Source of the DNA: Limnohabitans sp. 103DPR2
GTDB lineage: Bacteria > Pseudomonadota > Gammaproteobacteria > Burkholderiales > Burkholderiaceae_C
DNA length: 64,000 nt
NCBI RefSeq assembly: GCF_001412575.1
Contig: NZ_CP011834.1
Span: forward strand, 1,798,001 to 1,862,000
Direction: 5' to 3'
The notes under the pieces were generated by a model. It was not told where the DNA came from and did not search any database. It saw nothing but the letters and a program-made list of their open reading frames with translations. Shown here one piece after another: positions 57,099 to 64,000 of this stretch (the first letter of the stretch is position 1; each line of letters starts with the position of its first letter). A program made the translations under genes and the position numbers.

Positions 57099-58334
57099 TT
57101 AACCTGGACGCTTCATTTGGCAGCTTGTGGGCGTGCTTGAAATGTAGGAAGGGAACTCCTTCACTGGAACCAAGGTCATGCCTGTGTTCTCAACGCTGTA
57201 GTTGTATTTCTTGTCAACTTTGCTCCAGACGGTGAGGTACAGGGGCTGCTGCAGTTGGTGGTCGGTTTTGCGCATTTCGACTTCACCGTTGAACACGCTG
57301 GTGCTCTTGATACCTTCAAGGGCAGCGGCAACTTTCACAGGGTCTGTCGACTTGGCTTTGGCCATGGCATCACCCAAGGTTGCAAAGATGCTGTGAACTG
57401 AGCCGGTGTAGAAGTCGTCATTGAACTTGGCTTTGAATTCATCTTGCCATTTGTCCATCTGACCACCCATTTTGTAGTGACCGTAGGCGATTTGGAAGAC
57501 TCGGCCTTCGCCGTTTTTGCCCAAAGCTGTAGGCGTACCTGTGACACCTGTGTAGTAAGTGTAGAAGTTGCCGTTGTAACCGCCTTCATTGGCTGCCTTC
57601 ACTAGCAATGCCAAGTCAGAGCCCCAGTTGCCCGTCACAACAGTGTCTGCGCCAGAAGCTTTGATTTTGGCAATGTAGGGAGCAAAGTCGCGAACTTGCG
57701 CCAAGGGGTGCAAATCTTCACCCACGATTTGAACGTCAGGACGCTTACGGCTGATGCCCTCTTTGAAGAACTTGGCCACTTGGTGACCATGTGAATAGTT
57801 TTGATTCAGCAAGAAGATTTTCTTGGTTTCAGGACGATCCTTCATGAAGGTCGTCAGGGCTTCCATCTTCATGGATGTGTCTGCGTCATAGCGGAAGTGC
57901 CAATAGCTGCACTTGCTGTTGGTGAAGTCGGGATCCACCGCTGAGTGGTTCAAGAAAATGATTTCTTTACCAGGGTTGCGTTCGTTGTGTTTGTTGACAG
58001 CTTCAATGAGTGCACCCGCCACACCAGAGCCATTGCCCTGTGTGATGTAACGGATACCTTGATCGGTTGCGGCCTTCAACACGTTCAAGCTTTCAGCGGG
58101 GCTCAGCTTGTTGTCAAAGCCAACCACTTCGAACTTCACGCCTGCAGGGTTGATCTTGCTGTATTTCTCAGCAAAGAACTGGAAGCTTTTGAGTTGATTG
58201 TTGCCCACAGGTGCCATGAGGCCAGACAAGGGGTCAATCCATGCGATTTTGACGGTTTCGCCCTTTTGAGCAAAAGCACCGAAAGCACACATTGCCAAAG
58301 AGGCAACAGCGATAGAACGAACTGCAAATTTCAT
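57099..58334 (-). CDS. Branched-chain-type ABC transporter solute-binding protein
   Basis: A 411-residue periplasmic binding protein of the HAAT/Peripla_BP_6 family. The signal peptide is MKFAVRSIAVASLAMCAFGAFAQ. The mature part starts VKIAWIDPLSGLMAPVGNNQ and shows the type I two-lobe pattern. It is somewhat longer than amino-acid binders of E. coli (about 370). Its partner genes follow directly, and an acyl-CoA synthetase gene lies just upstream. The ligand may therefore be an organic acid rather than an amino acid; this is inference. The ATG at 58334 is preceded by TTGGAGC. Confidence 0.92.
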   Translation of the reverse strand: MKFAVRSIAVASLAMCAFGAFAQKGETVKIAWIDPLSGLMAPVGNNQLKSFQFFAEKYSKINPAGVKFEVVGFDNKLSPAESLNVLKAATDQGIRYITQGNGSGVAGALIEAVNKHNERNPGKEIIFLNHSAVDPDFTNSKCSYWHFRYDADTSMKMEALTTFMKDRPETKKIFLLNQNYSHGHQVAKFFKEGISRKRPDVQIVGEDLHPLAQVRDFAPYIAKIKASGADTVVTGNWGSDLALLVKAANEGGYNGNFYTYYTGVTGTPTALGKNGEGRVFQIAYGHYKMGGQMDKWQDEFKAKFNDDFYTGSVHSIFATLGDAMAKAKSTDPVKVAAALEGIKSTSVFNGEVEMRKTDHQLQQPLYLTVWSKVDKKYNYSVENTGMTLVPVKEFPSYISSTPTSCQMKRPG

Positions 58335-58465
58335 ATTTAGCTCCAACTGTTATGAAAAACTCTAACGGGTGTCAGCGTAACGCTTTTGTAAGTTTTACTG
58401 GTCGGGGTTTGCCCTAGGCGGTATCGCCCACGTGACTCACACAAAAGCACCAAGCTTGACGTCCA

Positions 58466-60094
58466 TCAAAGGCTAGGCAATTTGTAACCTGAAAGTTGTT
58501 CACGCAGTTTTGTTTTCAGCATTTTTCCCGTTGCGCCCAAAGGGATTGCTTCGACAAAAATGGCGTCATCTGGTATTTGCCATTTCGCAGTTTTGCCCTC
58601 ATAAAATTTGAGCATTTCTGCCGAGCTCAAGGCGCTGCCGGGTTTTTTGACCACGCACACCACAGGTCTTTCGTCCCACTTCGGATGCGGCATGCCAATG
58701 CAAGCCGCCATGGCGACGTCGGGATGGGCCATGGCAATGTTTTCAATGTCAATGGAGCTGATCCATTCTCCGCCGGACTTGATCACATCCTTGCTTCGGT
58801 CTGTGATTTGCATGAAGCCATCTTCATCGATGGTGGCCACATCACCGGTTGGGAACCATCCGTCGATCAATGGGGGTGGGCCTTCTTGCTTGAAATATTC
58901 ACGAATGATCCAAGGTCCTTTGACGAGCAAATCACCGTATGTTTTTCCGTCGTGCGGCAATGTCTCACCAGCATCGTTGACGATTTTCATGTCAACACCA
59001 AAGATGGCGCGGCCTTGCTTCAAGCGCAATTTCATTTGTGCTTCTGCAGGCAAACTGAGGTGTTTGTTTTTCAATGTGCAAAGCGTGCCCAAGGGGCTCA
59101 TTTCAGTCATGCCCCATGCGTGCAAAACGTCAACGCCATAGTCATCACGGAAAGCATTGATCATGGCGGGCGGGCAAGCTGAACCCCCAATCACAGTTCG
59201 CTTCAATGAACTGAATTTCAAATGGGCAGGTTTCATGTGACCCAGCAGCATTTGCCAAACGGTGGGTACGCCCGCAGCAAAGGTCACCTTCTCTGCTTCA
59301 ATCAATTCATAGACCGACTTGCCATCCAAGGCAGGGCCAGGAAAGACCAATTTAGCGCCTGTCATGGCTGCGCTGTAGGGAATACCCCATGCGTTCACAT
59401 GGAACATGGGCACGACAGGCAAGATCGCATCGCGCGCTGAAATGCACATGACATCAGGCAAGGCAGCTGCATAGGCATGGAGCAAAGTCGATCGGTGACT
59501 GTACAAAGCCGCCTTGGGGTTGCCTGTGGTGCCGCTGGTGTAGCACATGCTAGACGCAGAGTTTTCATCTAATTGCGGCCAAACATAAGTCTTTGCTTGT
59601 TGTCCAATCAGAGTTTCATAACTGGTCAGATTCGGGATGCCTGTGTCCGCTGGCAATTTATCGGCATCGCAAAGAGCAACCCAGTGCTTCACGGTCGTGC
59701 AACGCGCATGAACCGCTTGCACCAAAGGTAAGAATGTCATGTCAAAGCAGAGAATTTGATCCTCTGCATGGTTGGCAATCCACACCACCTGATCTGGATG
59801 CAATCGGGGGTTCAGCGTATGCAGAACGCGTCCAGAGCCGCTCACCCCAAAATACATCTCAAGGTGACGGTAGCCATTCCATGCCAACGTGGCAACACGA
59901 TCGCCCTGCATCAGCCTCAAGCCGTCTAAGGCATTGGCCAATTGCCGAGATCGATTCGCCACATCAGCCCAGGTATAGCGATGCACATCGCCTTCAACAC
60001 GTCGAGAAACTACTTCACCGTCGCCATGGTGGCGTTCAGCAAAATCAATCAAAGAAGAAATCAGCAAAGATTGCTGTTGCATGAGTCCGAACAT
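58466..60094 (-). CDS. Acyl-CoA synthetase (AMP-forming)
   Basis: A 542-residue adenylate-forming enzyme that couples a carboxylic acid to CoA through an acyl-AMP. The AMP-binding P-loop-like motif is [14 protein letters not shown] near residue 185. Further motifs are [16 protein letters not shown] and [17 protein letters not shown] with the hinge, and a Lys near the C-terminus in [13 protein letters not shown]. The family includes medium-/long-chain fatty acid ligases and DmdB-type 3-methylmercaptopropionate ligases; the substrate is unresolved. AAAGGCAG precedes the ATG. The liv-type importer genes follow after 131 bases on the same strand. Confidence 0.92.
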   Translation of the reverse strand: MFGLMQQQSLLISSLIDFAERHHGDGEVVSRRVEGDVHRYTWADVANRSRQLANALDGLRLMQGDRVATLAWNGYRHLEMYFGVSGSGRVLHTLNPRLHPDQVVWIANHAEDQILCFDMTFLPLVQAVHARCTTVKHWVALCDADKLPADTGIPNLTSYETLIGQQAKTYVWPQLDENSASSMCYTSGTTGNPKAALYSHRSTLLHAYAAALPDVMCISARDAILPVVPMFHVNAWGIPYSAAMTGAKLVFPGPALDGKSVYELIEAEKVTFAAGVPTVWQMLLGHMKPAHLKFSSLKRTVIGGSACPPAMINAFRDDYGVDVLHAWGMTEMSPLGTLCTLKNKHLSLPAEAQMKLRLKQGRAIFGVDMKIVNDAGETLPHDGKTYGDLLVKGPWIIREYFKQEGPPPLIDGWFPTGDVATIDEDGFMQITDRSKDVIKSGGEWISSIDIENIAMAHPDVAMAACIGMPHPKWDERPVVCVVKKPGSALSSAEMLKFYEGKTAKWQIPDDAIFVEAIPLGATGKMLKTKLREQLSGYKLPSL

Positions 60095-60175
60095 ATCTGC
60101 CTTTACATCTCAAAATGAACAACAAATCGCTTTTTAGCATGAGACCTTGGTGCTTGGTGTATACCCTGTATCTCG

Positions 60176-61678
60176 ATGGGTTCATCCAAAGACACCGACA
60201 ATCCGAAAATGACCTGGATCAACCAATATGCTGCCTTGGGACCTGCCTTCACAGTAGAAGTCTTGCCCACACCTGTACCAGCCCCCTACTGGGTGGCCCA
60301 AAATCCAAGCTTTTTGAAGGCTTGTGGCTTGCCAGACGCATGGCTTGACTCCGAAGAAGCCTTGGCGGTTTTCAGTGGGAATGGGTTATGGGAAGGCATG
60401 GCGCCGCGCGCCAGTGTTTACAGCGGTCACCAATTCGGCCATTGGGCTGGACAATTGGGTGATGGCCGTGCCTTGAGCCTAGGGGAGTTTGCAACGCCTC
60501 AAGGCTCATTTGAAATTCAGCTCAAAGGCGCTGGTCAAACACCGTTTTCCAGAATGGGGGATGGGCGCGCCGTTTTAAGGTCTAGCATTCGAGAGTACTT
60601 GTGCAGTGAAGCCATGGCTGGCTTGGGTGTACCCACCACACGGGCACTGTGCTTAACCGGCTCTTCATTGCCCGTACTTAGGGAAGAACCTGAAACAGCG
60701 GCCATTGTGACGCGCGTTGCGCCCAGCTTCATCCGCTTTGGTCACTTTGAACATTTTGCAAATCAATCGGCCCATCCCGATGCCTTAAAGCATTTGGCCG
60801 ATTTTGTCATTGAACATCATTTTGAAGGTCAAGAAATCAGCTTGGGAAATCCTTATGCAGACTTGCTACATGAAGTGAGTTTGAAAACAGCGCAATTGGT
60901 GGCGCAATGGCAAGCCATAGGGTTTTGTCATGGTGTTTTGAACACCGACAACATGAGCATTTTGGGGCTGACTTTGGACTATGGCCCCTTCCAGTTCATG
61001 GACGGTTTTCATCCGCACCACATCTGCAATCATTCTGACCATTCAGGCCGCTACGCTTACGACAAGCAACCGCAAATCGCCTACTGGAATCTGTTTTGTT
61101 TAGGTCAAGCGTTGATGCCTCTGATCGACGATCAAGAATTGGCCATGAAGGCATTAGAGCCCTACAAAGAAGCTTACACAGCCCACTGGACACACAACTT
61201 CTGCATGAAACTGGGCTTGTCACAAGTCAATGAAGAAGACGATGCCGCCAACATGGCCCTGATTCAATCCTTGCTACAAATGATGGCGACAGAAAGAACA
61301 GACTTCACGCTGCTTTGGCGCCGTCTCAGTCATGCGGCATCTCAGACCCAGCAGTCGCACGACGCATGGCAAGCTGTGAAGGATTTATTCTTAGACACAG
61401 GCAAGTTTCAAGATTGGCAAAACAACTACATGGCGCATTTGCAGCACCAAGGCGATATCGAAGCCGTGCAAGGCATGCTCTCTGTCAATCCCAAGTTCGT
61501 GCTGCGCAACCACTTGGTGGAATTGGCCATCCAAAAATCCAAGTTAGGCGACCATTCTGAGGTGGCTAAACTCTTCAAATTGTTGCAGTCACCGTTTGAC
61601 GAACAACCCGAGTTTGAAGCCTATGCCAACTTGCCCCCCTCTTGGGCCTCTGAGATCGAAATCAGTTGCTCTTCTTAA
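60176..61678 (+). CDS. selO: Protein adenylyltransferase SelO (YdiU/UPF0061)
   Basis: A 500-residue pseudokinase-fold enzyme that transfers AMP from ATP to Ser/Thr/Tyr of target proteins and is linked to redox stress. Family segments are ASVYSGHQFGHWAGQLGDGR near residue 80, then ELQLKGAGQTPFSRMGDGRA-like FEIQLKGAGQTPFSRM, LRSSIREYLCSEAM, and the metal region CHGVLNTDNMSILGLTLDYGPF. The C-terminus ends SCSS; the Cys there corresponds to the selenocysteine of animal SelO. The ATG at 60176 has a weak ribosome-binding site; MTWINQY at 60209 is an alternative start. msrB follows after 15 bases. Confidence 0.94.
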   Translation: MGSSKDTDNPKMTWINQYAALGPAFTVEVLPTPVPAPYWVAQNPSFLKACGLPDAWLDSEEALAVFSGNGLWEGMAPRASVYSGHQFGHWAGQLGDGRALSLGEFATPQGSFEIQLKGAGQTPFSRMGDGRAVLRSSIREYLCSEAMAGLGVPTTRALCLTGSSLPVLREEPETAAIVTRVAPSFIRFGHFEHFANQSAHPDALKHLADFVIEHHFEGQEISLGNPYADLLHEVSLKTAQLVAQWQAIGFCHGVLNTDNMSILGLTLDYGPFQFMDGFHPHHICNHSDHSGRYAYDKQPQIAYWNLFCLGQALMPLIDDQELAMKALEPYKEAYTAHWTHNFCMKLGLSQVNEEDDAANMALIQSLLQMMATERTDFTLLWRRLSHAASQTQQSHDAWQAVKDLFLDTGKFQDWQNNYMAHLQHQGDIEAVQGMLSVNPKFVLRNHLVELAIQKSKLGDHSEVAKLFKLLQSPFDEQPEFEAYANLPPSWASEIEISCSS

Positions 61679-61693
61679 TGTGACATGGAGTGA

Positions 61694-62113
61694 ATGAACA
61701 TGACAAGTTCCAACTTACCCAAAACCGACGATGAATGGCGCGCTTGGCTGCGCGCGCGCAATGCAGAGCCATTGGCTTTCGAAGTGACGCGCAAAGCGGC
61801 AACAGAGCGCCCCTTCACAGGCAAATACGAAACACATTGGGAACCAGGTCAATACACCTGTATCTGCTGCGATGCGGTATTGTTCGATGCCACAACCAAG
61901 TTTGATGCAGGATGCGGCTGGCCCTCGTTCTACCAAGCCGCCAATGAAAATGCAATTGCACAAAAGGTCGACCGAAGTCACGGCATGGTGCGCGTTGAAA
62001 GTGTTTGCGCCCAATGTGGCGCACACCTTGGCCATGTGTTTGAAGACGGTCCCGAACCCACAGGTTTGCGTTACTGCATGAATTCAGCTTCTTTGAATTT
62101 CGAAAAAAAATAA
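61694..62113 (+). CDS. msrB: Peptide-methionine (R)-S-oxide reductase MsrB
   Basis: A 139-residue enzyme that repairs R-methionine sulfoxide in proteins. Zinc ligands are C56 and C59 (TCICC) and the CAQCG pair near residue 103. The catalytic Cys lies in RYCMNSASL at about residue 127. [10 protein letters not shown] is the substrate-binding loop. The length is normal and there is no signal peptide, so it is cytoplasmic. GGAG at 61685-61688 precedes the ATG. Its position right after selO joins two oxidative-stress functions, and it is followed by yciB after 1 base. Confidence 0.96.
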   Translation: MNMTSSNLPKTDDEWRAWLRARNAEPLAFEVTRKAATERPFTGKYETHWEPGQYTCICCDAVLFDATTKFDAGCGWPSFYQAANENAIAQKVDRSHGMVRVESVCAQCGAHLGHVFEDGPEPTGLRYCMNSASLNFEKK

Positions 62114-62114
62114 G

Positions 62115-62687
62115 ATGAAAATTGCACTCGATTTATTTCCCATCTTGTTATTTTTTGGGGCTTACAAATTTGCGGACATCTACGCGGCCACGGCTGTCTT
62201 GATGGCCGCCACCGTCATTCAAAGTTTGTGGATGTACAAGCTAGACGGCAAGTTGGCCACCATGCAAAAAGCAACGCTGGGCTTGATTCTGGTTTTTGGT
62301 AGCCTCACCCTTTTCTTGCACGATGAACGCTTCATCAAATTCAAACCCACCCTGCTTTATGGCTGCTTGGGCCTCGGATTATGGGTGTCGCAGTTTGTGT
62401 TCAAAAAGAACTTTCTGAAGACCATGTTGGGTGCGCAAGTTAACTTGCCTCATGCCAATTGGCAATCCCTCAGTGTGGCTTGGACGATGTATTGCTTTTT
62501 CATGGCCGCATTGAACGCTTACGTCGCCATTGAATTTACGACCGAAGAGTGGGTTAATTTTAAAATTTGGGGTTATGTCTTTCCATTGATGTTCATCGTT
62601 GGAACAGGCATTTACATTGCAAAGCACATTCCTTCTGAAGAGGCTGAGACTTCTGTTAAGCCCGGTGACACGCCTCCTTCGCCATGA
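62115..62687 (+). CDS. yciB: Septation/inner-membrane-spanning protein YciB
   Basis: A 190-residue membrane protein of the YciB (IspA/IspZ) family, with five or six helices starting MKIALDLFPILLFFGAYKFA. Markers are KATLGLILVFGSLTLFLHDERFIKFKP-type segments (FGSLTLFLHDERFIKF) and WMYKLDGK. In E. coli YciB contacts the elongation and division machinery and helps envelope integrity. The last 4 bases overlap bolA. Confidence 0.93.
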   Translation: MKIALDLFPILLFFGAYKFADIYAATAVLMAATVIQSLWMYKLDGKLATMQKATLGLILVFGSLTLFLHDERFIKFKPTLLYGCLGLGLWVSQFVFKKNFLKTMLGAQVNLPHANWQSLSVAWTMYCFFMAALNAYVAIEFTTEEWVNFKIWGYVFPLMFIVGTGIYIAKHIPSEEAETSVKPGDTPPSP

Positions 62688-62971
62688 ACAAGCCCTTAAC
62701 TTTACAAAACAATGAGCCTTGGCAACCCCTGATCGAACAGGTTTTGCGGCAGCGATTTCAGCCGACTTTTCTCGAAGTCATCGATGAAAGTTCACAGCAT
62801 GCGGGCCATTCAGGTGCCACCGACAGCGGCATGAACAGTCATTTTAGGGTTCGCATCGCTTCTTCTCATTTTGAGAATATCAGCCGCGTTCAGCGCCATC
62901 GTCTTGTGTATGATTCGCTCCAAGAATTCTTAGACAACGGTCTTCATGCCCTGGCCATAGAATTTCGATAA
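62684..62971 (+). CDS. bolA: BolA family protein
   Basis: A 95-residue BolA-fold protein. The core has NSHFRVRIASSHFENISRVQRHRLVYDSL with the conserved GMNSHF motif and the helix-turn-helix-like region. BolA proteins work with monothiol glutaredoxins in iron-sulfur handling and affect cell shape. It overlaps yciB by 4 bases and precedes the parvulin gene by 24 bases. Such adjacency is common in Burkholderiales. Confidence 0.92.
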   Translation: MNKPLTLQNNEPWQPLIEQVLRQRFQPTFLEVIDESSQHAGHSGATDSGMNSHFRVRIASSHFENISRVQRHRLVYDSLQEFLDNGLHALAIEFR

Positions 62972-62995
62972 CTTTTAATTGATTTGAGGATCCCG

Positions 62996-63769
62996 ATGAA
63001 AATTTCTAAATTGGCCCTGAGTTTGGTGGCGGCATTCAGCATGTCTGCCTGGGCACAGAACTTGGCTGTGGTGAATGGCAAGCCTGTTCCCAGCTCACGC
63101 GTAGAAGCCCTGAAGCAGCAAGTTGAACGCTCTGGCCGACCTGTCACCCCCGAAATCTTGGCCCAGATCAAAGAAGAGCTGATTGCCCGCGAAATTTTCA
63201 TGCAAGAAGCCCGTAAGCGCGGTCTCGATGCCAGCGAAGATTACAAAGCACAACTTGAATTGGCACGCCAAAGCCTGTTGATTCGTGAACTCTTTGCCAA
63301 CTTCCAGAAAAAGAACCCCGTCACTGACGCCGAAATCAAAGCTGAATACGACAAGTTCGTGGCAGCCAATGGCGGCAAGGAATACCGTGCGCGTCACATC
63401 TTGGTTGAGAAAGAAGATGAAGCCAAGGCCCTGATTGCCGAGATCAAAAAAGGTGGCAAATTTGAAGATCTGGCCAAAAAGGCTTCTAAAGATCCAGGTT
63501 CTGGTGCCAATGGCGGTGACCTCGATTGGGCCAATGCGGCCAGCTATGTACCCGAGTTTTCAAATGCCATGGTGAAACTTGACAAAGGTCAGATGACAGA
63601 TGCGCCAGTGAAAAGCCAGTTTGGTTTTCACATCATTCGTGTGGACGATGTGCGCGAAGCTCAATTGCCTAAATTGGATGAAGTGAAACCCCAAATCACC
63701 CAGCAATTGACGCAATCTAAGCTGGGTAAATTCCAAGAAGACTTGCGCGCTAAAGCCAAGGTTCAGTAA
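62996..63769 (+). CDS. Periplasmic parvulin-type peptidyl-prolyl isomerase
   Basis: A 257-residue exported foldase. The signal peptide is MKISKLALSLVAAFSMSAWAQ. An N-terminal helical SurA-like region (LKQQVERSGRPVTPEILAQIKEEL, shortened here to RPVTPEILAQIKEEL) is followed by a PpiC parvulin domain at about residues 130-225: YRARHILVEKEDEAKALI, GGDLDWANAASYVPEF and SQFGFHIIRVDD. It helps fold outer-membrane or periplasmic proteins. The ATG at 62996 follows TGAGGA; an upstream GTG-type start at 62984 is rejected. Confidence 0.92.
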   Translation: MKISKLALSLVAAFSMSAWAQNLAVVNGKPVPSSRVEALKQQVERSGRPVTPEILAQIKEELIAREIFMQEARKRGLDASEDYKAQLELARQSLLIRELFANFQKKNPVTDAEIKAEYDKFVAANGGKEYRARHILVEKEDEAKALIAEIKKGGKFEDLAKKASKDPGSGANGGDLDWANAASYVPEFSNAMVKLDKGQMTDAPVKSQFGFHIIRVDDVREAQLPKLDEVKPQITQQLTQSKLGKFQEDLRAKAKVQ

Positions 63770-63815
63770 GACAAGCAGAACTGCAACGCATCCGCGACGC
63801 GGTTCTTCTCGGAAG

Positions 63816-63853
63816 AAAGCACTGAACACCGAAAGGTGTCAGTGCTTTTTTTT
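63816..63853 (+). terminator. Bidirectional rho-independent terminator between parvulin and purL genes
   Basis: AGCACTGAACACC (63818-63830) pairs with GGTGTCAGTGCT (63835-63846), with one bulged A, around a GAAA tetraloop. Eight T follow. On the minus strand the run preceding the stem gives GCTTTCTTCC, so it can also serve purL, whose stop lies at its edge. Confidence 0.9.
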
Positions 63854-64000
63854 ATTTCAGCCAGCGACGCGCGTTTTGCCACATGCGCAACCATGGGCTG
63901 TGCGATGAAATATCACCCGTGGTGAAACTCATTTGAACGTTGCGGAACACACGCTCAGGATGCGGCATCATGGCTGTAAAGCGACCGTCGGCCGTTGTCA
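63852..64000 (-). CDS. purL: Phosphoribosylformylglycinamidine synthase, 3' end
   Basis: Only the last 48 or so codons of the gene are inside the window. Read on the minus strand they give MMPHPERVFRNVQM followed by a segment ending SPWLRMWQNARRWLK and a TAA stop. This is the glutamine-amidotransferase C-terminus of the single-chain PurL (about 1300 residues), including the conserved HPER that supplies the catalytic His-Glu pair. The enzyme makes FGAM in purine synthesis. It converges with the parvulin gene at the shared terminator. Confidence 0.9.
   Translation of the reverse strand, partial: TTADGRFTAMMPHPERVFRNVQMSFTTGDISSHSPWLRMWQNARRWLK

Overview
The window is ordinary chromosomal sequence from a betaproteobacterium. 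The order rimP-nusA-infB-rbfA-truB-typA, the smpB/ratA-rnfH-guaB-guaA block, the mltG-tmk-holB-tatD operon and a bolA-parvulin-purL junction all point to Burkholderiales. The moderate base composition and the protein flavour suggest Comamonadaceae, something like Limnohabitans or Rhodoferax. That placement is inference from gene order and recognisable families; no search was run. Coding density is very high. No gap longer than about 185 bases was found, and no tRNA, rRNA, CRISPR array, insertion sequence or prophage was seen.

Layout: (1) 1-5.0 kb, a peptide-type ABC importer operon: the 3' part of a solute-binding protein with a C-terminal membrane helix, two permeases (the second with a large extra N-terminal region) and a fused double ATPase. 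(2) 5.1-13.4 kb, the translation and transcription operon rimP-nusA-infB-rbfA-truB-typA, preceded by a strong hairpin. (3) 13.4-15.4 kb, a DMT exporter overlapping a 3-hydroxyisobutyryl-CoA hydrolase. (4) 15.4-20.0 kb, smpB diverging from ratA-rnfH, then guaB-guaA. (5) 20.0-24.6 kb, a DUF1800/DUF1501 secreted pair converging on a tannase-family lipoprotein. (6) 24.9-31.3 kb, a tightly coupled five-gene operon: FemAB-like protein, PaiB-like flavin protein, a TadA fused to a haloalkane dehalogenase, LD-carboxypeptidase and a penicillin-acylase-type Ntn hydrolase. (7) 31.4-35.7 kb, mltG-tmk-holB-tatD-ankyrin on the minus strand. (8) 35.7-43.3 kb, ygfZ, a thioesterase/GNAT fusion, an HSL-type hydrolase, an iron alcohol dehydrogenase, a patatin-like protein and tex.

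(9) 43.4-53.1 kb, a long minus-strand catabolic operon: fatty-acid oxidation complex, thiolase, acyl-CoA dehydrogenase, Dabb protein, SDR, PaaI thioesterase, CurA-like reductase, GST and SDR. It lies downstream of a perfect 12-bp-arm palindrome that looks like a TetR-family operator. (10) 53.2-60.1 kb, an acyl-CoA synthetase followed by a complete branched-chain-type (HAAT) ABC importer, also on the minus strand. Together regions 9 and 10 look like uptake, CoA activation and beta-oxidation of an organic acid. (11) 60.2-64 kb, selO, msrB, yciB, bolA and a periplasmic parvulin, then a bidirectional terminator and the 3' end of purL.

The most unusual object is the TadA-haloalkane dehalogenase fusion at 26.5-27.9 kb, in which both active sites look intact. 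Next come the thioesterase-GNAT fusion, the membrane-tethered solute-binding protein with its enlarged permease partner, and the palindromic operator. I saw no clear evidence of an entirely new multi-gene system.
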